Shown in pieces: positions 1 through 7,343 of a stretch of 11,556 bases of DNA. Numbering within the stretch: the stretch's first letter is position 1; each line of letters begins with the position of its first letter. The notes under the pieces were generated by a model that saw only the letters and a list, made by a program, of their open reading frames with translations, had not been told where the DNA came from and did not search any database. Made by a program: the position numbers and the translations under genes. This DNA is from CAZGQY01 sp964528035 (lineage in GTDB: Bacteria > Pseudomonadota > Gammaproteobacteria > Methylococcales > UBA1147), in contig CAZGQY010000136.1 in assembly GCA_964528035.1 (NCBI GenBank), forward strand, positions 1-11,556. Reading direction: 5' to 3'.

Positions 1-49
1 TGACCACTTCTCGACATAACCTACCCCCCAACACAACTGTGATGGAGTA

Positions 50-976
50 CTAGCTGCTAAGCGGGCATGATTCATTTTGGCGAGCATATTGAGGAGTAAT
101 ATTGAAATGCCGCTTAAACGCCCGACTGAAAGATTCGGCTGACGAATAACCGACATTTTCAGCGACCACATCGATCGTATGGTGGTTACTTCTGAGTAGT
201 GAAATTGATTTTTGCATCCGCCATGCAGTCAAATAAGAGATCGGTGACTCTCCAACCAGGCGAGTAAACCGATCTATAAAAGCAGACCTTGACAAATATA
301 TCTCACTAGCCAGGAACTCAATACTGATATTCTCCGGGTATCGATCGTGTATGAGCCGCAGTACTTTACTGATCTTAGGATCCTTCAATGCAGCCCAGAA
401 ACAGTCCGGCAGGTCAAGTAAAACGACTTGATTCCGAATAGTCTGTATAAATAAAACTTCGAACAAACGATCGACCATTACATCCGAGTACGGCTTGTCG
501 ATACTGGTTTCTGATTCGAATTGTGCAATGATGCCGGGCAACCAGGTAGCATTTTTCGATGAATTGTATTTTATATGAATAAACCCCGGCAAATGACTAA
601 TTAGCGGGTGCACCATTGTCCTGTCAAAACGAATCAAACCGCATAACAATTGAACCGATGGACCCGTGGCATTGAAACCTGGCCGACCCTGTTCCAGACT
701 TTTGCAAAATTGTTCAGCGGGAACTCGCGGACTCTCAACGCTATCAGCAATCCAGTGCTCCGAACCGTCGGGTAACAAGATCACATCGCCGTGTTGAAGT
801 CGAACCGGTTTGAGCATCTCTGTCGACTGGACCATACATTCTCCACCCAAAGCAATATGAATTTTAGGTTCGTTACTTGCGGGCAACACCAGGCCCCAGG
901 GTGCATTAAGTTCCGAATGAAAAAATAGTGATCCATCCACTCGGATATGACGAAGAATATCTTTGATCAGTTCCAA
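50..976 (-). CDS. AraC-family transcriptional regulator with N-terminal cupin sensor domain
   Basis: A 308-residue DNA-binding regulator. Residues ~1-195 resemble the cupin_6 (AraC-binding-like) ligand domain, including the GSLFF..ELNAPWGL opening typical of this subfamily and LQHGDVILLPDGSEHWI near 60-76. Residues ~215-300 form the double helix-turn-helix AraC domain: first HTH IEFLASEIYLSRSAFIDRF, second HTH VAENVGYSSAESFSRAFKRH followed by the family ending FNITPQYAR. The start is TTG (974-976), chosen because it gives the full cupin N-terminus, lies 6 nt after a GAGGG Shine-Dalgarno (983-987), and an in-frame stop lies just upstream; the next in-frame ATG is at residue 48, inside the cupin domain. 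It is divergent from the five-gene redox/membrane operon at 1296-7014, so it may control that operon and itself. This is inferred from position only. The ligand is unknown. Confidence 0.9.
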   Translation of the reverse strand: MELIKDILRHIRVDGSLFFHSELNAPWGLVLPASNEPKIHIALGGECMVQSTEMLKPVRLQHGDVILLPDGSEHWIADSVESPRVPAEQFCKSLEQGRPGFNATGPSVQLLCGLIRFDRTMVHPLISHLPGFIHIKYNSSKNATWLPGIIAQFESETSIDKPYSDVMVDRLFEVLFIQTIRNQVVLLDLPDCFWAALKDPKISKVLRLIHDRYPENISIEFLASEIYLSRSAFIDRFTRLVGESPISYLTAWRMQKSISLLRSNHHTIDVVAENVGYSSAESFSRAFKRHFNITPQYARQNESCPLSS

Positions 977-1295
977 CCCAAGCCCTCGACTATTTCAGCG
1001 CTAATTATTCGGTGCTTGTCGTTTCGAGAAACAAGGCTCGGACGATCAAACAGGTAAACAGGATTCCGGATCATTATCCCTTTGTTAATTGCTTGTTATG
1101 ATATCGGCAACCCATGTTCTCATGCAAAGTGCAAGCCTTACAAGCCAAGAATCAACAAATGTTGACGGCTTAAATATTTAATACATCAATGCGATGGAAT
1201 ATAGTTCAAATAGCAAATCTCTCTGGAGATTCAATACAGAAATGATTGCATAGGTCAATCTATAAAAACTCAACCGCAAGGATCAATGAGCCGCT
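977..1295. promoter_or_regulatory. Divergent intergenic region between araC-like gene and DUF547/redox operon
   Basis: This 319-bp AT-rich gap must carry promoters for both divergent transcripts. Visible signals are weak. TTGACG (1162-1167) is a good -35 but no convincing -10 lies 16-18 nt on. TATGAT (1097-1102) is a fair -10 with a poor -35. Two small dyads, AATCTC-tctg-GAGATT (1216-1231) and GATTG-n7-CAATC (1244-1260), lie between these elements and the first gene and could be regulator sites. I could not define a specific AraC operator. Confidence 0.45.
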
Positions 1296-2123
1296 ATGAA
1301 TAGAATTAGAAATCAACTCTACCTAAAATCAGGAATTACGCTACTACTATTGCAGTTGATCTCGATCCCTGGGTATGCAACAAATACCCAAACATGGAAT
1401 CACAGCGACGAATCCAATACGACAACCATTGACCACCAAATCTGGCAAAATATTTTGAATCTCTATCTGCAGTCAGATCACCCTTCGGGTGTGAATAGAT
1501 TCCGTTATAGCCAGGTAAAAACAGGCGACAAAAAAAAGCTTAAATCCTACCTCAACCAGCTACAGCAAATCGATCCCCGATCCTATCAGCGCTCAGAACA
1601 ATTTGCGTACTGGGTTAATCTTTATAATGCTCTAACCGTCGATCTTATCCTTAACCATTACCCGGTAAAGAGTATTAAAAAAGTTGGCAAAGGATTATTT
1701 AGTTTTGGCCCCTGGGATGATGAAATCGCACGCATTTCCGAAGAAGATCTCACGCTGAATGATATTGAACACAAAATCCTTCGTCCCATTTGGAATGATC
1801 CCAGAATCCACTATGCGGTAAATTGCGCCAGTTACGGTTGCCCCAACCTTTCGACCAAGGCGTATACTACAAAAAATATCGATTCTCTACTGAATCTGGG
1901 TGCCCGTGACTATATAAATCATCCCAGAGGGATTCATTTTGAAGAGGGAATATTAACAGTCTCCAGCATTTACCATTGGTATTCAGAAGATTTTGGTGGC
2001 AACGATCAAACACTGATTATGCACCTTAAACAATACGCGAAACCCGAACTGAGAAAAAAATTGGATCAGTATCAGGGTTCGATCAATAATGAGTACGATT
2101 GGAACCTCAACGAACCGCGATAA
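1296..2123 (+). CDS. Secreted DUF547-domain protein (first paralogue)
   Basis: A 275-residue protein with a Sec signal peptide: positive N-terminus, hydrophobic core LLLLQLISI, likely cleavage after GYA at residue 28. It should therefore act in the periplasm. The rest is a DUF547 domain, recognised from FAYWVNLYNALTVDLI (103-118), LNDIEHKIL (154-162) and the hallmark RIHYAVNCASYGCPNL (170-185), with C177 and C182 spaced CxxxxC, and VSSIYHWYSEDFGG (222-235). The biochemical role of DUF547 in bacteria is not established to my knowledge. The ATG has only a distant AAGGA (1278-1282, 13 nt away) or a short GAG closer in. A five-codon mini-ORF (1286-1303) overlaps the start. It is the first gene of a tight operon and a paralogue of the lipoprotein at 4323-5189. 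Confidence 0.88.
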   Translation: MNRIRNQLYLKSGITLLLLQLISIPGYATNTQTWNHSDESNTTTIDHQIWQNILNLYLQSDHPSGVNRFRYSQVKTGDKKKLKSYLNQLQQIDPRSYQRSEQFAYWVNLYNALTVDLILNHYPVKSIKKVGKGLFSFGPWDDEIARISEEDLTLNDIEHKILRPIWNDPRIHYAVNCASYGCPNLSTKAYTTKNIDSLLNLGARDYINHPRGIHFEEGILTVSSIYHWYSEDFGGNDQTLIMHLKQYAKPELRKKLDQYQGSINNEYDWNLNEPR

Positions 2124-2134
2124 TTAGATCAAAA

Positions 2135-2140
2135 AAGGAA
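2135..2140 (+). promoter_or_regulatory. Ribosome binding site of the VTT-oxidoreductase fusion
   Basis: AAGGAA five nucleotides before ATG 2146. It supports this start, which also supplies the first hydrophobic helix of the protein. Confidence 0.7.
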
Positions 2141-2145
2141 AGCCT

Positions 2146-4293
2146 ATGAGGCATAGTCAAATCGCCCTCTTTATTACTCTCACACTGTTAGCAGGTAGTT
2201 TTTTTCTGTTCGATCTGGGCCAATATCTCACCCTTGATTTTTTCAAATCCCAGCAAACGAAAATTGATCTGCACTATCAAGCCAGGCCGGAACAAACAAT
2301 CCTGATTTATTTTTTGACCTATGTTGCCGTAACTGCATTGTCTTTACCGGGTGCAGCACTAATGACTCTGGTGGGTGGTGCTATATTCGGGATCGTCACT
2401 GGAACGCTCATTGTGTCATTCGCAAGCAGCATTGGCGCAACACTCGCTTTCCTGGCCTCCCGTTTTTTGTTTCGTGACGCAGTGCAAAACAAATTTGGAA
2501 GTCATTTGAGTGCGATCAATACAGGGGTCGAAAAAGACGGAGCATTCTATCTGTTTACATTAAGGTTAGTCCCAGCATTCCCGTTTTTTATAATCAACCT
2601 GGTTATGGGACTAACGCCGATACGTATTTTAAGCTTTTATCTGGTCAGCCAGATTGGCATGCTGGCGGGCACAATTGTTTATGTGAATGCGGGCACACAG
2701 ATTGCGAGAATAGAGTCTTTAAGCGGTATTATTTCACCGGGGTTGATTCTATCGTTCGCGATTCTTGGGTTTTTTCCACTTGTTGCCAAAAAGTTGGTCT
2801 CTGTGATCAAAGCGCGAAAAGTTCTTCGCAAATATGACAAACCCGATTCGTTTGATTATAACCTTGTAGCAATCGGTGCAGGTGCTGCAGGATTGGTGAC
2901 AGCCTATATCGCAGCGGCGACTAAAGCAAAAGTTGCTTTAGTCGAGAAACACCGAATGGGTGGTGATTGCCTGAATACCGGATGTGTACCTTCTAAAGCA
3001 CTGATTCGTTCAGCCAAATTTTTAAACCATATCAGCCGCGCTGAAGAATTCGGTGTTAAATCAGCCACGGCAAACTTCGATTTCGCCGATGTTATGGATC
3101 GGGTACAGAGAGTCATTCAAAAGATAGAGCCCCATGATTCGGTGGAACGCTACAGCCAACTCGGTGTTGATTGTATTCAAGGTGAGGCGAGAATCACATC
3201 GCCGTATACCGTAGAGGTCGACGGACAAACGCTAACAACCCGCAACATCGTTATCGCCACCGGAGCAGGCCCTTTTGTACCCCCAATTGAAGGCATTGAG
3301 AGTGTTGGTTATTTAACCTCGGATACTCTATGGAATCTTCGCAAATTGCCAAAACATCTTCTGGTATTGGGAGGAGGACCGATTGGGTGCGAACTGGTAC
3401 AAGCCTTTGCGCGTTTCGGCAGCAGGGTCACGCAAATTGAAATGCTACCCAGAATCCTCATTCGCGAGGATCCGGAAATTTCTGCAATGGTCATGGAGCG
3501 CTTCAAAACCGAAGGTATCGATGTTCGGGTCGAACATAAAGCAGCAAAATTCGTTGTTGAAGGCAACACCAAAAAACTCATTTGCGAACGGCTCGGCGAC
3601 CACCAGGGAGAAGAAGTCCACATCGAGTTCGACGAAGTACTGATTGCTGTAGGACGGACCGCCAATACCAAAGGCTTCGGTCTGGAAGAATTGAATATTT
3701 CACTGACACCCAGTGGAACCATCGAAACGAACGCCTATCTGCAAACGCTTTATCCCAATATTTTCGCCTGTGGCGACGTTGCAGGTCCTTATCAATTTAC
3801 CCATACGGCTGCTCATCAGGCCTGGTACGCGTCGGTTAATGCGCTGTTTGGCAGTTTCCGAAAATTTGCGGTGGATTATTCGGTGATTCCCTGGGCAACT
3901 TTTACAGACCCGGAAGTTGCCCGTGTAGGGCTAAACGAGCTTGAAGCCAAAGAAAAAGGAATTGCCTACGAAGTCACTCGCTATGGAATCGATGATCTGG
4001 ATCGTGCAATAGCCGATGAAGAAGCGCACGGAATGGTCAAAGTTTTAACTATTCCTGGAAAAGACAGGATTTTAGGGGTCACCATTGTCGGGGAACATGC
4101 CGGCGATTTAATCGCTGAATATGTGGCCGCTATGCGGCATCGATTAGGACTCAACAAAATTCTTGGAACAATTCATATCTACCCGACTTTGGCTGAGGCC
4201 AATAAGTATACGGCTGGCAACTGGAAACGAGCCCATGCGCCACTGAAAATATTGCGCTGGGTTGAGCGTTATCACGCCTGGCGACGTCGATAA
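2146..4293 (+). CDS. VTT/TVP38 membrane domain fused to FAD/NAD(P)-disulfide oxidoreductase
   Basis: A 715-residue two-part protein. Residues ~1-215 are a VTT (TVP38/TMEM64, DedA-like) membrane domain with several helices and the family signatures LSLPGAALMTLVGGAIFG (65-82) and FTLRLVPAFPFFIINLVMG (137-155). VTT proteins are linked to lipid scrambling or transport. A basic stretch (~215-230) then leads into a class I pyridine-nucleotide disulfide oxidoreductase: FAD site GAGAAG (244-249), redox pair C275-x4-C280 in GGDCLNTGCVPSK, NAD(P) site GGGPIG (409-414), second FAD motif CGDVAG (542-547) and a C-terminal dimerisation domain. The positive-inside rule puts the enzyme part in the cytoplasm. 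In dihydrolipoyl dehydrogenase the catalytic motif is HPTxxE; here it is YPTLAE (679-684), so the usual base is Tyr. The MerA heavy-metal domain and C-terminal Cys pair are absent. The substrate is therefore unknown, and a mercuric reductase label would be unsafe. The architecture itself is known from other bacteria. Confidence 0.93.
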   Translation: MRHSQIALFITLTLLAGSFFLFDLGQYLTLDFFKSQQTKIDLHYQARPEQTILIYFLTYVAVTALSLPGAALMTLVGGAIFGIVTGTLIVSFASSIGATLAFLASRFLFRDAVQNKFGSHLSAINTGVEKDGAFYLFTLRLVPAFPFFIINLVMGLTPIRILSFYLVSQIGMLAGTIVYVNAGTQIARIESLSGIISPGLILSFAILGFFPLVAKKLVSVIKARKVLRKYDKPDSFDYNLVAIGAGAAGLVTAYIAAATKAKVALVEKHRMGGDCLNTGCVPSKALIRSAKFLNHISRAEEFGVKSATANFDFADVMDRVQRVIQKIEPHDSVERYSQLGVDCIQGEARITSPYTVEVDGQTLTTRNIVIATGAGPFVPPIEGIESVGYLTSDTLWNLRKLPKHLLVLGGGPIGCELVQAFARFGSRVTQIEMLPRILIREDPEISAMVMERFKTEGIDVRVEHKAAKFVVEGNTKKLICERLGDHQGEEVHIEFDEVLIAVGRTANTKGFGLEELNISLTPSGTIETNAYLQTLYPNIFACGDVAGPYQFTHTAAHQAWYASVNALFGSFRKFAVDYSVIPWATFTDPEVARVGLNELEAKEKGIAYEVTRYGIDDLDRAIADEEAHGMVKVLTIPGKDRILGVTIVGEHAGDLIAEYVAAMRHRLGLNKILGTIHIYPTLAEANKYTAGNWKRAHAPLKILRWVERYHAWRRR

Positions 4294-4322
4294 CCCGGCT
4301 CATAATTTTTTTGAGGTAAAAC

Positions 4323-5189
4323 ATGAATTACAGATTCAATCGGATTATTGTGTTGCTGCTGGGTTTCATGTCGGGCTGTACAACAATTTCCCCATCATTC
4401 AATCAAGCCGTCGAACCAAGTACTGAGATTTTCTCTCATGATTATTTGGACAACGCTTTGCATCATACCGTCAATGGAGAAGGACGAGTCGATTATACGG
4501 CGCTAAAAAATCAACCCGAGGATATCGAAGCCTATTTTCAACTCATCAGTCGCTACAGCCCGGACAGTCATCCCGATCTTTTTCCATCCGAACAGGATCG
4601 ACTCGCGTACTGGATTAATGCTTACAATGCTGCAGTTATCAAGATCGTTTTGACCTACTACCCAATCGCCGGAATTGAAGAAGTCACTCCGCCGTTTCCG
4701 TTCTTTTTTCTGTCGGATAAAACTGGATTCTTTATCTTTCAACGTCCTACATTCGGTGGCATAACCACAAGTCTCTATTATCTGGAGAACAGTGTTATCC
4801 GGGAACGTTTTTCAGAACCTCGCGTCCACTTCGCGTTAAATTGTGCCTCCAGAAGTTGCCCCCGGCTGCCAAACTCCGCATTTACCGCAACGCAACTCGA
4901 CGATCAACTGGATCACGAGGCGCGGAGATTCTTCGCCGAAGAACGCAATCTAAAAATAGATACGGAAAAAGAAACGGTCTTTCTGTCTTCAATTCTGGAT
5001 TGGTACCGGGATGATTTTGTCGACTGGTACGAGGCTCAGTATCCCGGCAAAGAGGCTACGCTGATTGACTACGTGGCCTTGTACCTCTGTGAAGATAAAG
5101 CTCAGCAATTACGAACAGAAGCAGCGAACTACAGTGTCGAATTTATACCCTATGACTGGAGACTAAATGATCAGCACTCAGCAGAATAA
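4323..5189 (+). CDS. DUF547-domain lipoprotein (second paralogue)
   Basis: A 288-residue protein with a type II signal: MNYR, hydrophobic stretch, then MSGC with the lipidated Cys at residue 19. The residue after it is Thr rather than Asp, which favours outer-membrane sorting. The DUF547 core is clear: LAYWINAYNAAVIKI (94-108), the hallmark RVHFALNCASRSCPRL (167-182) with C174 and C179 in the same CxxxxC spacing as the first paralogue, and LSSILDWYRDDFVDW (221-235). A GAGG ribosome site (4313-4316) lies 6 nt before the ATG. The gene starts 29 nt after the fusion gene and its 3' end overlaps the MauE-like gene by 23 nt, implying translational coupling. Having a soluble and a lipid-anchored DUF547 in one operon suggests two partners or two sites of action in the envelope; the reaction is unknown. 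Confidence 0.9.
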   Translation: MNYRFNRIIVLLLGFMSGCTTISPSFNQAVEPSTEIFSHDYLDNALHHTVNGEGRVDYTALKNQPEDIEAYFQLISRYSPDSHPDLFPSEQDRLAYWINAYNAAVIKIVLTYYPIAGIEEVTPPFPFFFLSDKTGFFIFQRPTFGGITTSLYYLENSVIRERFSEPRVHFALNCASRSCPRLPNSAFTATQLDDQLDHEARRFFAEERNLKIDTEKETVFLSSILDWYRDDFVDWYEAQYPGKEATLIDYVALYLCEDKAQQLRTEAANYSVEFIPYDWRLNDQHSAE

Positions 5190-5622
5190 GAATACAAACC
5201 ACTGGATCGGCAATGTCCCACGGATCTTTGTTGGCTTGGTATTGATGAGCACCGGCATTGGTAAAGGACTGGATATGGCCGGATTCGTAACCGTCCTCGA
5301 TGGATATCAATTGCAAGCCCATTGGCTTAGTGTTGTGTTGGCCTATACTCTGCCATTCATCGAACTTGGCGTCGGAGTCAATTTGCTTAGCGCCATTCAA
5401 CGCATAGCCACTGCCTGGATAGCCATCGGACTGCATGTACTGATGATTAGTGTGGTTGCCATTACTCTGGCACGAGGTATTCAGGTCTCCAACTGCGGAT
5501 GCTTTGGCGTCTTTTTGGCACGGCCTTTAACCCATATCACGCTGATTGAGGACGCGGTTATGCTGACAATGTCTGTATTGGTATTGGTGGATGCCAAAGT
5601 TAGAACACGCAAATTCAGTTAG
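5167..5622 (+). CDS. MauE/DoxX-like integral membrane protein
   Basis: A 151-residue protein with four predicted membrane helices (about 17-37, 55-75, 80-103 and 124-142). It matches the MauE pattern: GxGKxLD..GF near 30-40, LPFIELGVG at 62-70, and the Cys motif NCGCFG at 109-114 directly after the third helix. MauE in methylamine-utilisation clusters is needed for correct disulfide formation in the dehydrogenase, and relatives are thought to handle thiol/disulfide or quinone electrons. No other mau gene is present here, so the role is by analogy only. The start is fixed by GGAG (5158-5161), 5 nt before the ATG, and overlaps the end of the DUF547 lipoprotein gene by 23 nt. The stop is 3 nt before the radical SAM start. 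It probably passes electrons across the membrane for its neighbours. Confidence 0.82.
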   Translation: MISTQQNKNTNHWIGNVPRIFVGLVLMSTGIGKGLDMAGFVTVLDGYQLQAHWLSVVLAYTLPFIELGVGVNLLSAIQRIATAWIAIGLHVLMISVVAITLARGIQVSNCGCFGVFLARPLTHITLIEDAVMLTMSVLVLVDAKVRTRKFS

Positions 5623-5625
5623 TCA

Positions 5626-7014
5626 ATGAGCATTCACAGCATCGATAATTTAATGGCCCGATTGGTGGGGAAATTTGTGTCACCTCCAGTCTCAATGGAA
5701 ACCCGAAATATTCTTCGTAATGCCCGAGAAAACTTACCGGATCGATTTAGAACTGACAATCAATTTTTAGGTCAGCAATATGCCGGATGCAGTGCGACAA
5801 TCGGTGTGATGCCACGCTGTGATTTTGCCTGCCGCGGATGTTACCTGGACCGGGAGGCCAATCGCATTCCGCCGGAGTCTGTTGCCGGGATAAAGCAGCA
5901 ACTGCAAGTAATCCGGGATTGGCTCGGGGTCGGAGGAAATGTGCAGATCACCGATGGTGAGGCAACGCTCCGTCCCATTGATGAACTGATTGATATTATT
6001 CGATATGCACGCGATATCGGCTTAGTGCCAATGCTCATGAGCCATGGAGATGTTTTTCGAAAATCCCCGCAAATGCTTAAACGGCTAATGTTGGAAGCAG
6101 GGCTCACCGAAGTCAGTATTCATATCGACACCACACAAAGAGGTCGCAACGGACAGCGCTACAAAAATGCATTGTCGGAACAACAACTCATGCCACTCAG
6201 AAATGAATTCGCGCAACTCATTAGAGATATTCGCAAAGAGACGGGAAGAACCCTTGAAGTCGCCACTACATTTACTGTCACAGACAAAAATATACAGGAA
6301 ATTCCCGAAGTGCTTCGCTGGATGACCCGAAATGCTGATACGTTTAAAATGATTAGTTTTCAACCCGTCGCTCAGGTCGGACGAACTGAACAGCATCTTG
6401 GTAAATCCATAACTGTGGATCGGTTATGGAACCTCATCGCTGCAGGACTCTGCAACGGAAACAAAAACGCAACTGAACTGGCGCTGCACCAGAAAACCTT
6501 CGGACATCCCGACTGCACACGTTTTGTCCAGGGCTTCGTTATCACTCCCCGTGGATCCACCCCTGCTTTTCACCCCTTATATCGAGGTAACGATTCAAAC
6601 GACATACGATTTATCAAGGTATTATTTCAGCGAATCGGAGGAATCAGTTTCCGCAGATTTTCCAGCTTAGAAAAAATGCAATGCCTGATCAAATTGATCA
6701 TACAAAACCCAATTTTTATTCTATTCTCGGGAATTCCTTTCGCGCTGAAACGATTGCGCGATATGGACGGAAAAAGCGCCACTCGATTGGCCGCCGCATG
6801 GATATCGGGACGAACCCGAATTCATTACCTAAGTATTGTTAGTCACCATTTCATGAATGAAGCAGAAATTGAAACACCTGTGGGACAGGAACGCATCAGT
6901 GCCTGCGCATTCAAAGTACCCATTAACGATACCCTTGTCTCCATGTGTGAAGTCAACGCACTGGGCCACCGCAAGAAATATTATGAGTCAATTCGTAGTA
7001 CCGGGTCTTTGTGA
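5626..7014 (+). CDS. Radical SAM enzyme with Cys-containing C-terminal extension
   Basis: A 462-residue protein. The radical SAM 4Fe-4S site is C65-x3-C69-x2-C72 (CDFACRGC), followed by a GGE-like SAM motif TDGEATLRP (109-117) and core strands such as VSIHID (163-168), VATTFTVTD (212-220) and MISFQPVAQVG (242-252). After the core, C297 and the C-terminal block ISACAFKVPINDTLVSMCEVN (424-444, with C427 and C441) provide extra cysteines. The family use of such a C-terminal CxF..P..MC element is compatible with an auxiliary cluster or substrate contact, but I do not recognise a SPASM or twitch domain. A hydrophobic patch near 353-374 may touch the membrane. It is the last gene of the operon, 3 nt after the MauE-like stop and without a clear ribosome site, so it is probably translated by reinitiation. 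Substrate unknown; an envelope molecule is plausible from context. Confidence 0.9.
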   Translation: MSIHSIDNLMARLVGKFVSPPVSMETRNILRNARENLPDRFRTDNQFLGQQYAGCSATIGVMPRCDFACRGCYLDREANRIPPESVAGIKQQLQVIRDWLGVGGNVQITDGEATLRPIDELIDIIRYARDIGLVPMLMSHGDVFRKSPQMLKRLMLEAGLTEVSIHIDTTQRGRNGQRYKNALSEQQLMPLRNEFAQLIRDIRKETGRTLEVATTFTVTDKNIQEIPEVLRWMTRNADTFKMISFQPVAQVGRTEQHLGKSITVDRLWNLIAAGLCNGNKNATELALHQKTFGHPDCTRFVQGFVITPRGSTPAFHPLYRGNDSNDIRFIKVLFQRIGGISFRRFSSLEKMQCLIKLIIQNPIFILFSGIPFALKRLRDMDGKSATRLAAAWISGRTRIHYLSIVSHHFMNEAEIETPVGQERISACAFKVPINDTLVSMCEVNALGHRKKYYESIRSTGSL

Positions 7015-7130
7015 TTCACAACCCGTTCATCTATCAAGAAGAATGATCCCACCCGACGCCCGCAAGGACCTGAACTGTAGCTGTCAACAATGAGTGCATC
7101 ATCCCCACCACCACCCTGCAGGTAATCAAA

Positions 7131-7156
7131 TAACTGGGGTCAGTAACTGGGGTCAG
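7131..7156. repeat. Perfect 13-bp tandem duplication TAACTGGGGTCAG
   Basis: TAACTGGGGTCAG occurs at 7131-7143 and again, without a gap, at 7144-7156, followed by GTCT. From memory, ACTGGGGTCAGGTCT-type strings recur in intergenic sequence of many proteobacteria, often near REP-associated (Y1/IS200-like) transposase genes. No such transposase is in this window. It may be the remnant or end of a small mobile repeat. Confidence 0.7.
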
Positions 7157-7263
7157 GTCTAGTTTCATACTACAACGAAGCACCCACACTTTTCAATTTG
7201 ACTAAACAATCACTAATAATGTAGAAAAATATCACATTTGTCACTACCCATTCACAAACAAGC

Positions 7264-7292
7264 TTGATATTTACCCATACCCAACGTATAAA
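7264..7292 (+). promoter_or_regulatory. Sigma70-like promoter of the 7344 membrane protein gene
   Basis: TTGATA (7264-7269) and TATAAA (7287-7292) each match five of six consensus bases with an ideal 17-nt spacer. Transcription would begin near 7299, leaving a ~45-nt leader. A GGGG (7330-7333) lies 10 nt before the start codon as a modest ribosome site. Confidence 0.6.
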
Positions 7293-7343
7293 CAGCTAAA
7301 TACTAAACCAAATTTCATTTTCTAATACTGGGGAAAAAGCTCT

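Larger units (their letters stand above)
7015..7343. other. Intergenic region with duplicated motif and promoter
   Basis: These 329 bp hold no credible gene. Near the left edge, CGGGT (7002-7006) and ACCCG (7021-7025) can form a weak stem spanning the radical SAM stop but there is no U-tract. The middle carries a tandem duplicated 13-mer (7131-7156), and the right part a sigma70-like promoter (7264-7292) for the membrane protein gene. Confidence 0.6.

Noticed and set aside
3309..3722. Long minus-strand and alternate-frame open frames inside the flavoenzyme gene
   Set aside because: They lie wholly within a strongly supported coding gene, have no domain or export pattern, and are frame shadows.
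2860..4293. Calling the flavoenzyme part mercuric reductase (MerA) or dihydrolipoyl dehydrogenase
   Set aside because: There is no heavy-metal domain or C-terminal Cys pair for MerA, and Tyr replaces the catalytic His of dihydrolipoyl dehydrogenase; no mer genes are nearby.
7002..7025. Possible terminator after the radical SAM gene (CGGGT...ACCCG)
   Set aside because: The 5-bp stem is interrupted, spans the stop codon and has no following T run, so I do not call a terminator.
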